Assembly (NCBI GenBank): GCA_016200825.1
Contig: JACQEA010000412.1
Span: 1 to 6,916 of the forward strand
DNA: 6,916 nucleotides
Direction of reading: 5' to 3'
DNA from: Chloroflexota bacterium
Lineage (GTDB): Bacteria > Chloroflexota > Anaerolineae > UBA4142
A program made the translations under genes and the position numbers. The notes under the pieces were generated by a model. The model was not told where the DNA came from. It did not search any database and saw nothing but the letters and a program-made list of their open reading frames with translations. This document shows positions 1-4,897 of this stretch, piece by piece. Positions within the stretch are counted from its first letter, which is position 1, and each line of letters begins with the position of its first letter.

Positions 1-1
1 C

Positions 2-3000
2 GCGGAAGAAGGCGAAGAGATCGGCGCGAAGCACAAAAAGAAATTGAATGAATTGGTGCAAGCGCAACTCGCCGAACTGGAAAAAGAAACCAAAGCAAAA
101 GAATCTGATAAAAATTTGTTGCAGGATGCGGAGAAGGAACAAAAACAACAAGAAGCCGCCGAAGAAAAAGCGGCAATCCGCGCGCGCTTGGATGCGCAGA
201 TTGAGCAACAACGCAGTGGGCACGACGATAAACTCGATGCGTTGAAAGCGGTGCGCGTGGGCGAGGTGATTACCGAAGCGCGCTATCAAGAAATGCGCGA
301 CAAGTGGGGCGCGATTTTTGACGCGGGGATGGGCGCAGAGGCGGTCTTTGAAATTCTCAAAGGCATTGACCTCGATAAACTGGGCGAAGAATTGCGGCAC
401 AATATTCGCGTCACGCGCTCCAAGCAACAAAAGAAAAAAGAAATCAAACGCTTGCGCGTGGTTGAATCGTTGCGCCGCTCTAGCAATCGGCCCGAGTGGA
501 TGATCTTGCAAGTGTTGCCGGTTATTCCGCCTGAACTGCGCCCGATGGTGCAGTTGGACGGCGGACGCTTTGCGACATCGGATTTAAATGATCTATATCG
601 CCGCGTGATCAATCGCAACAATCGTTTGAAACGTTTGTTGGAATTGGGCGCGCCCGAAGTGATCGTCAATAATGAAAAGCGAATGTTGCAAGAAGCGGTG
701 GATTCGTTGATTGATAACGCGCAACGCGGCAAAGCGGTTTCACAACGCGGTCAACGCAAATTAAAATCGCTGTCCGATTTATTGAAAGGCAAGCAAGGCC
801 GATTCCGCCGCAACTTGCTCGGCAAACGCGTCGATTATTCCGGTCGGAGTGTGATCGTCGTGGGTCCTTATTTGAAATTGAATCAATGTGGTTTGCCCAA
901 AGGGATGGCGTTGGAATTGTTCAAGCCGTTCGTGATGCGGAAATTAGTTGAATACAATTACGCGCATAATATCAAATCTGCCAAACGATTGGTTGATCGC
1001 GGCAGCGCCGAAGTATGGGATGTGCTTGAAGAAATTATCAAGAATCATCCCGTGATGTTGAACCGCGCGCCGACCTTGCATCGCTTGGGCATTCAAGCGT
1101 TCGAAGTAATTCTGGTTGAAGGCAACGCGATTCATATTCATCCGCTGGTGTGCGCGGCGTTCAACGCGGATTTCGACGGCGATCAAATGGCGGTGCATGT
1201 GCCGCTCTCTGAAGCCGCGAAAGAAGAAGCGCGACGCTTGATGATGTCGTCGCACAATTTGCTCAAGCCATCTTCCGGCGAACCGATCGTCGAGCCAACC
1301 AAAGATATGGTGCTGGGCGTGTACTATTTGACGATGGAAAAGCCCGGACAAAAAGGCGAAGGTAAAACTTTTTCCGATCCGGATGAAATCGCGCTGGCGT
1401 ACAATTTAGGGCATGTGGGATTGCACGCCAAGATCAAATTTGTCGTTGAAGGACTCAAGGCGGGTCAACTCAAAGCAAAACGAAAAACTATCGAGACGAC
1501 CGCGGGCCGCGTGTTGTTCAATCAAATCTTGCCGCCCGAAATTCCATTTGTCAATGACACGCTCGACAAAAAACGTTTGAAGGATTTGGTGGCGGTGGTC
1601 TATGTCACAATCGGACCAGAAGGCACTGCCGAGATTGTTGATCGCATCAAAGACATCGGTTTTGTTTACGCGACGCGGAGTGGTCTGACGATCGCGATTG
1701 ACGATATCACGGTGCCGGCGGAAAAAGCTTCAATTCTGGATCGCGTGACCGGTAAAGTCGGCGAAGTTGAACAACAATATCGCAAAGGCTTGATTACACA
1801 AGACGAACAATACGTGAAAACGGTCGAGCTGTGGACGGACGCAACCGAAGAAATCACCGACGCAGTCAAAAAGAATATGAATGAAAGTTCGCCGATTCCA
1901 ATTATGGCGAATAGTGGCGCAACGAAAGGCGGATTCACAACGATTCGTCAGCTCGCGGGAATGCGCGGACTAATGGCGGATCCATCGGGGCGAATTATCG
2001 AATTACCGATTCGCAGTAATTTTCGCGAAGGGTTGACCGCGCTCGAATATTTTATTTCGACGCACGGCGCGCGCAAGGGTCTTGCCGATACCGCGTTGCG
2101 GACTGCGGACGCGGGTTACTTAACGCGGCGCTTGGTTGATGTCGCGCAAGAGATCATTATCACCGAAGACGATTGCGGCACCACGAATGGAATTATGATC
2201 GACGCGGCTTCCAAAGATCGCACCGGTGAAAATTTCGCGGAACGCGTGGTGGGTCGTTGCGCGGCGGTACCGATCGTTCATCCTAAAACGGAAGACGTGA
2301 TTGTGCCCGCGGGCGAGATGATTACCGCGGAGTATTGGGAAGAGATTGATGCCGCCAAAGTTACGACGGTCACGGTTCGAAGCGCGATGACGTGCATCGC
2401 GCCGTACGGAATTTGCGCGCGCTGTTACGGCCGCGATTTAGCGCGCGGCGGCAATCCGCGTATGGGCGAAGCCGTCGGCATTATCGCCGCGCAAAGCATT
2501 GGCGAGCCGGGCACGCAATTGACATTGCGAACGTTTCATACCGGCGGCGTCGCGGGCGCGGAAGATATTACGAGCGGTTTGCCGCGCGTCGAAGAATTGT
2601 TTGAGGCGCGCGATCCAAAAGGTCAAGCGGTGCTTTCGGAAATTGACGGTGTGGTTGAACTGTACAATGAAGGCGACGAACGCAAACTTCGCGTCCTGAA
2701 CGCGCGCGTTGAAAAAGAAGAGTACGATATTCCGCGCGGCTACAAAGTGCAAATCGAAGATCGTGACGAAGTGACCAAGGGCCAAGTGCTTGCGAAAAAA
2801 GATAAAGAGGAAATCATCGCGATGGAAGGCGGCACCGCGCTCGTGGAAAAAGGAGAAATCACGGTCCGGCGCGATATTCGCGATGAAGCGGCTTATGATG
2901 TACCTGCCACCGCGCGGGTGCGCGTGGAAGATGGACAAAAAGTCAAAGCGGGAGATCAACTTACCGAAGGCCCAAAAAATCCGCGTGACATTTTAAGCAT

Positions 3001-3514
3001 TCTCGGTCTGGAAGCGACCGAATTGTATTTGCTCGAAGAAGTGCAAAAAGTTTACCGGTCGCAAGGCGTCAACATCAACGATAAGCATATCGAAATTATC
3101 GTGAGCCAAATGTTGCGCCGCGTGCGCGTGCGTTCGTCTGGTGATACGGATCTGTTGCCGGGCGAAATTATTGATCGCAAGTTGTTTGATATGCGGAATC
3201 AAAAAGTAGTCATGGAAGGTAGTCGCCCGGCGACCGCGCAACCAATTCTGTTGGGACTGACGCGCGCCGCGCTCGCGACGGATTCGTTTCTCGCCGCGGC
3301 ATCGTTCCAAGAAACCACGCGCGTGCTGACCGACGCGGCGGTGCGGGGTCGCGTAGATTATTTGCGCGGCTTGAAAGAGAATGTTATTCTCGGCAAGTTG
3401 ATTCCGGTCGGCAGTGGTTATCGCAAGCGCGATGAATTCGCGCTGAGCGATTTGGGCCCGCCGCCCACGGTGACGGTGGATGACATTAGTGAAGAGCCGA
3501 TGTTAGCGGATTGA
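2..3514 (+). CDS. rpoC: DNA-directed RNA polymerase subunit beta' (5' end outside window)
   Basis: Beta' subunit of RNA polymerase, which carries the catalytic Mg site. The reading frame is open from base 2 and gives 1170 residues ending in TGA; the N-terminal zinc-binding region is missing, so the TTG at 44 is not the real start. Numbering from base 2: a Lys/Glu/Gln-rich, probably coiled-coil stretch at about 1-82; the PEWMIL clamp region from 164; catalytic NADFDGD at 388-394 with Mg-binding Asp390, Asp392 and Asp394; bridge helix from HGARKGLADTAL at 688; second zinc site Cys725, Cys798, Cys805, Cys808; trigger loop TLRTFHTGG with His846. TFHTGG is followed closely by SGLPRVEELFEAR, so the large insertion that E. 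coli has inside the trigger loop (SI3) is absent. Two similar beta-rich segments (YDIPRGYKVQIED and YDVPATARVRVED) lie between the trigger loop and the C-terminus. The gene is intact and all catalytic residues are present. A consensus promoter starts three bases after the stop. Confidence 0.99.
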   Translation, partial: AEEGEEIGAKHKKKLNELVQAQLAELEKETKAKESDKNLLQDAEKEQKQQEAAEEKAAIRARLDAQIEQQRSGHDDKLDALKAVRVGEVITEARYQEMRDKWGAIFDAGMGAEAVFEILKGIDLDKLGEELRHNIRVTRSKQQKKKEIKRLRVVESLRRSSNRPEWMILQVLPVIPPELRPMVQLDGGRFATSDLNDLYRRVINRNNRLKRLLELGAPEVIVNNEKRMLQEAVDSLIDNAQRGKAVSQRGQRKLKSLSDLLKGKQGRFRRNLLGKRVDYSGRSVIVVGPYLKLNQCGLPKGMALELFKPFVMRKLVEYNYAHNIKSAKRLVDRGSAEVWDVLEEIIKNHPVMLNRAPTLHRLGIQAFEVILVEGNAIHIHPLVCAAFNADFDGDQMAVHVPLSEAAKEEARRLMMSSHNLLKPSSGEPIVEPTKDMVLGVYYLTMEKPGQKGEGKTFSDPDEIALAYNLGHVGLHAKIKFVVEGLKAGQLKAKRKTIETTAGRVLFNQILPPEIPFVNDTLDKKRLKDLVAVVYVTIGPEGTAEIVDRIKDIGFVYATRSGLTIAIDDITVPAEKASILDRVTGKVGEVEQQYRKGLITQDEQYVKTVELWTDATEEITDAVKKNMNESSPIPIMANSGATKGGFTTIRQLAGMRGLMADPSGRIIELPIRSNFREGLTALEYFISTHGARKGLADTALRTADAGYLTRRLVDVAQEIIITEDDCGTTNGIMIDAASKDRTGENFAERVVGRCAAVPIVHPKTEDVIVPAGEMITAEYWEEIDAAKVTTVTVRSAMTCIAPYGICARCYGRDLARGGNPRMGEAVGIIAAQSIGEPGTQLTLRTFHTGGVAGAEDITSGLPRVEELFEARDPKGQAVLSEIDGVVELYNEGDERKLRVLNARVEKEEYDIPRGYKVQIEDRDEVTKGQVLAKKDKEEIIAMEGGTALVEKGEITVRRDIRDEAAYDVPATARVRVEDGQKVKAGDQLTEGPKNPRDILSILGLEATELYLLEEVQKVYRSQGVNINDKHIEIIVSQMLRRVRVRSSGDTDLLPGEIIDRKLFDMRNQKVVMEGSRPATAQPILLGLTRAALATDSFLAAASFQETTRVLTDAAVRGRVDYLRGLKENVILGKLIPVGSGYRKRDEFALSDLGPPPTVTVDDISEEPMLAD

Positions 3515-3517
3515 AAT

Positions 3518-3545
3518 TTGACACAATCCAACATCTAAATATAAT
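3518..3545 (+). promoter_or_regulatory. Consensus sigma70-type promoter of the str operon
   Basis: TTGACA at 3518-3523 and TATAAT at 3540-3545 are both perfect six-of-six matches to the housekeeping -35 and -10 boxes, separated by 16 bases. The predicted transcription start is near 3550-3554. It lies just downstream of the rpoC stop and points toward rpsL, so it should drive rpsL-rpsG-fusA independently of the upstream rpo genes. The boxes are seen directly; promoter activity is inferred. Confidence 0.8.
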
Positions 3546-3551
3546 TGCATT

Positions 3552-3624
3552 CCGTGAGTCGTGATGGAAATTATTTTGCGCGTAAAAATAATTTTCCTCT
3601 ATAGACAACGACTCGCACTCACGG
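3552..3624 (+). promoter_or_regulatory. Compound inverted repeat at the start of the leader (P1)
   Basis: Nested pairing. Outer arms: CCGTG 3552-3556 with CACGG 3620-3624, and AGTCGT 3557-3562 with ACGACT 3608-3613, with a six-base bulge at 3614-3619. Inner arms: GGAAATTATTTT 3566-3577 with 3585-3597, with one bulged T at 3592 and the seven-base loop GCGCGTA. It begins at the predicted transcription start, so it would form the extreme 5' end of the mRNA, where it could stabilise the transcript. It could also end rpoC read-through transcripts, but no clear U-run follows, so it is not a classical intrinsic terminator. Confidence 0.6.
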
Positions 3625-3663
3625 GACTTGCTTTCCTCAAGCTAGAATAAAGTGAGGATAATC

Positions 3664-3733
3664 CAGTTCGGTGCCTGCAATTCCGGTCCGCGAGAGACAA
3701 CGCGGAAACAGAATTGAGACCAGCGTCGAACTG
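3664..3733 (+). repeat. Three-tier nested stem P3 in the leader
   Basis: CAGTTCG 3664-3670 pairs with CGAACTG 3727-3733 (7 bp). CAATTC 3678-3683 pairs with GAATTG 3711-3716 (6 bp). TCCGCG 3687-3692 pairs with CGCGGA 3701-3706 (6 bp). All three are perfect and are separated by internal loops (3671-3677 opposite 3717-3726; 3684-3686 opposite 3707-3710). The terminal loop is AGAGACAA. Stacked helices with asymmetric internal loops are typical of protein- or ligand-binding RNAs. The function is unknown. Confidence 0.6.
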
Positions 3734-3781
3734 CAAGTCCCTCGTCCGCACCGAGGCGGGGGGAGTTTTGATCAGCCCTTT

Positions 3782-3838
3782 CAAAGCAAATCGTCGTGGG
3801 CGATCTGGAGTGAGGTTGCCCGGACGATTTGCGCTTTG
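3782..3838 (+). repeat. Long hairpin P5 in the leader
   Basis: GCAAATCGTC 3786-3795 pairs perfectly with GACGATTTGC 3823-3832 (10 bp). It is extended outward by CAAA 3782-3785 with TTTG 3835-3838 across a two-base bulge, and inward by GGGCGA 3798-3803 with TTGCCC 3816-3821 (one G-U). The 12-base apical loop at 3804-3815 contains AGTGAGG, a seven-base word also present at 3651-3657 in P2. No U-run follows, so this is not an intrinsic terminator. Confidence 0.6.
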
Positions 3839-3862
3839 TACGGAAACGGAAGGGTTGTTCTG

Positions 3863-3891
3863 TTCCCCAAAATTAATGGGGACTAGGGGAG
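3863..3891 (+). promoter_or_regulatory. rpsL ribosome binding site with alternative hairpins
   Basis: The Shine-Dalgarno sequence AGGGGAG (3885-3891) lies seven bases before the GTG at 3899, which supports that start. The C-run at 3865-3868 has two possible partners: CCCCA 3865-3869 with TGGGG 3877-3881 leaves the site free, while TTCCCC 3863-3868 with GGGGAG 3886-3891 covers it. The two are mutually exclusive, as expected of an on/off translational control, but this is inferred from base complementarity only. Confidence 0.6.
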
Positions 3892-3898
3892 TAAATTC

Positions 3899-4330
3899 GT
3901 GCCAACCATCAATCAATTAATTCGCAAAGGCCGCAAACAAAAAACCGGCAAGACCAAGTCGCCGGCGTTGCGCTTTGTATTGAACACACTCAAGAACCGG
4001 CAAATTCGCGGCAAAGGCTCGCCGCTAAAACGCGGCGTTTGTACGATTGTGCGCACGATGACGCCGAAAAAACCGAATTCGGCTTTGCGGAAAATCGCGC
4101 GGGTGCGCTTGACGAACGGGATCGAAGTGACAGCGTACATTCCGGGCGAAGGTCATCAATTGCAAGAACATTCGGTCGTGCTAATCCGCGGTGGTCGCGT
4201 AAAAGATTTGCCCGGCGTGCGTTATCACATTGTGCGCGGCGCGCTCGATACAACGGGTGTTGAGAAACGCCGCAAGGGTCGTTCCAAGTACGGCGCTAAA
4301 ATGCCCAAAGCCGCCGCGCCGGCAAGTTAG
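3899..4330 (+). CDS. rpsL: 30S ribosomal protein S12
   Basis: S12, a decoding-centre protein of the small ribosomal subunit. 143 residues, GTG start, TAG stop; the start fits the family opening MPTINQLIRKGRK and is preceded by a strong Shine-Dalgarno sequence. The conserved TPKKPNSALRK block carries Lys57 and Lys58 (E. coli Lys42/Lys43), and GGRVKDLPGVRY carries Lys102 and Asp103 (E. coli Lys87/Asp88, the Asp being the known methylthiolation site). Residues commonly altered in streptomycin-resistant mutants are therefore in the wild-type state. Compared with the 124-residue E. coli protein it has a longer segment of about 14 residues at about 26-44, the form also found in Firmicutes and other non-proteobacteria, and a short Ala/Pro-rich tail. 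It is the first gene of the operon behind a long leader; rpsG follows after 15 bases. Confidence 0.99.
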   Translation: MPTINQLIRKGRKQKTGKTKSPALRFVLNTLKNRQIRGKGSPLKRGVCTIVRTMTPKKPNSALRKIARVRLTNGIEVTAYIPGEGHQLQEHSVVLIRGGRVKDLPGVRYHIVRGALDTTGVEKRRKGRSKYGAKMPKAAAPAS

Positions 4331-4333
4331 GCT

Positions 4334-4338
4334 GGAGG
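4334..4338 (+). promoter_or_regulatory. Ribosome binding site of rpsG
   Basis: GGAGG with seven bases to the ATG at 4346, a textbook Shine-Dalgarno sequence. It occupies much of the 15-base rpsL-rpsG spacer, leaving no room for the large S7-binding intercistronic structure known from E. coli. Confidence 0.9.
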
Positions 4339-4345
4339 ATTTGAT

Positions 4346-4816
4346 ATGCCTCGTCGAGGAAATGTAAAACGGCACGTCGCGTTGGCTGATGCGCAATACA
4401 AGAACAGAACGGTTGGATTATTCATCAATAATATTATGCAACGCGGAAAAAAATCGATTGCGACGCGCTTGGTGTACGACGCGTTCAAGATCATCGAAGA
4501 CAAGACGAAAAAAAATCCGTTAGAAGTTTTTGAAAGCGCGTTGCGGAACGCGGGTCCGAGTATGGAAGTAAAACCGCGCCGCGTGGGTGGCGCAACGCTC
4601 CAAGTCCCGGTCGAAGTCAGCAGTGATCGCCGCGCGTCGTTGGCAATGCGTTGGGTTATCAGTTACGCGCGGGCGCGCAGTGGTCGAACCTTTTCGGAAA
4701 AATTGGCGGCGGAAATTCTCGATGCCGCGTCGAATCAAGGCTCGGCGATCAAGAAAAAAGAAGAAGTCCACAAACAAGCGGAAGCCAATCGCGCCTTTGC
4801 GCATTATCGGTGGTAA
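4346..4816 (+). CDS. rpsG: 30S ribosomal protein S7
   Basis: S7, a primary 16S rRNA-binding protein that nucleates assembly of the 30S head and contacts mRNA and tRNA near the exit site. 156 residues, ATG start, TAA stop, the usual bacterial length. Family blocks in order: MPRRGNVKRH at the N-terminus, KNRTVGLFINNIMQRGKKS at about 19-37, NPLEVFESALRNAGPSMEV at about 56-74, RRVGGATLQVPVEV at 78-91, RRASLAMRWVISYAR at 94-108, and the terminal AFAHYRW. The start is fixed by the preceding GGAGG and the conserved N-terminus. In E. coli S7 is the autoregulator of this operon through a structure between rpsL and rpsG. Here that spacer is too short, so any feedback would have to act elsewhere, for example in the leader upstream of rpsL (inference). 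Confidence 0.99.
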   Translation: MPRRGNVKRHVALADAQYKNRTVGLFINNIMQRGKKSIATRLVYDAFKIIEDKTKKNPLEVFESALRNAGPSMEVKPRRVGGATLQVPVEVSSDRRASLAMRWVISYARARSGRTFSEKLAAEILDAASNQGSAIKKKEEVHKQAEANRAFAHYRW

Positions 4817-4822
4817 ATGTTC

Positions 4823-4881
4823 AATGACAAATTCAAAATGACAAATGAAAAAAATAGTTTGTCATTCGCTAATTTGTCATT
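4823..4881. repeat. Palindromic TGACAAA repeat cluster between rpsG and fusA
   Basis: Two direct copies of AATGACAAAT (4823-4832 and 4837-4846) face two inverted copies (TTTGTCATT 4858-4866 and ATTTGTCATT 4872-4881). Outer arms AATGACAAATT 4823-4833 and AATTTGTCATT 4871-4881 match over 11 bases, and inner arms 4837-4845 and 4858-4866 over 9. The loop is A-rich. The AT-rich composition contrasts with the GCG/CGC-rich flanking genes and suggests an inserted or expanded short repeat. It has no coding capacity of its own for a transposase. It could act as a hairpin in the mRNA or as a source of promoter boxes. Confidence 0.75.
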
Positions 4882-4887
4882 TGTAAT
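4859..4887 (+). promoter_or_regulatory. Possible promoter for fusA inside the repeat
   Basis: TTGTCA at 4859-4864 (five of six to TTGACA) and TGTAAT at 4882-4887 (five of six to TATAAT) are 17 bases apart. The predicted start near 4894 is about four bases before the fusA GTG and would give an almost leaderless mRNA. AT-rich repeats produce such matches by chance, so this is a candidate only. Confidence 0.4.
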
Positions 4888-4897
4888 TGGATTAAAC

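Larger units (their letters stand above)
3552..3898 (+). ncRNA. Candidate structured 5' leader RNA of the str operon
   Basis: This stretch between rpoC and rpsL holds no convincing gene. It is dense in local inverted repeats, in order: P1 3552-3624; P2 TCCTCA 3634-3639 with TGAGGA 3653-3658; P3, a three-tier helix, 3664-3733; P4 CCTCG 3740-3744 with CGAGG 3752-3756; P5, a long hairpin, 3782-3838; and P6 3865-3881 next to the rpsL Shine-Dalgarno sequence. Almost every segment can pair locally, unusual for an ordinary spacer. I do not recognise it as a known riboswitch, T-box or RNA family: the T-box GGTGG-ACC box and the cobalamin, FMN and glycine signatures are not present. Its position suggests cis-regulation of ribosomal protein synthesis. 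Pairings were found by eye without energy calculation or covariation. Confidence 0.55.

Noticed and set aside
2438..2959. 173-codon minus-strand frame inside rpoC
   Set aside because: It is a shadow of the strongly biased rpoC codon use (GCG/CGC-rich); the + strand protein here contains the conserved RpoC trigger loop and its downstream region.
3628..3648. TTGCTT and TAGAAT as a second promoter in the leader
   Set aside because: The spacing is only nine bases, too short for sigma70.
3664..3760. FMN-, cobalamin- or T-box-like element suggested by fragments such as GTCCGCGAG
   Set aside because: Only isolated short words match. The defining conserved blocks of those families are absent.
3671..3886. 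71-codon GTG-started frame in the leader whose TAG touches the rpsL Shine-Dalgarno sequence
   Set aside because: The product resembles nothing I know, its start has only a distant GAGGA, and the same bases form perfect nested stems, which explains the sequence better as RNA. The stop position is suggestive of coupling but not enough.
3599..3916. 105-codon minus-strand frame covering the leader
   Set aside because: It is antisense to the promoter-driven leader, overlaps the rpsL start and has no family resemblance. Open frames of this size are common in such sequence.
3714..3920. 68-codon frame running from the leader into rpsL
   Set aside because: It overlaps the certain rpsL start in another frame, has no good ribosome site and no recognisable product.
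4823..4881. CRISPR array or intrinsic terminator
   Set aside because: Repeats are about 10 bases, inverted as well as direct, with no regular spacers. The palindrome is not followed by a T-run.
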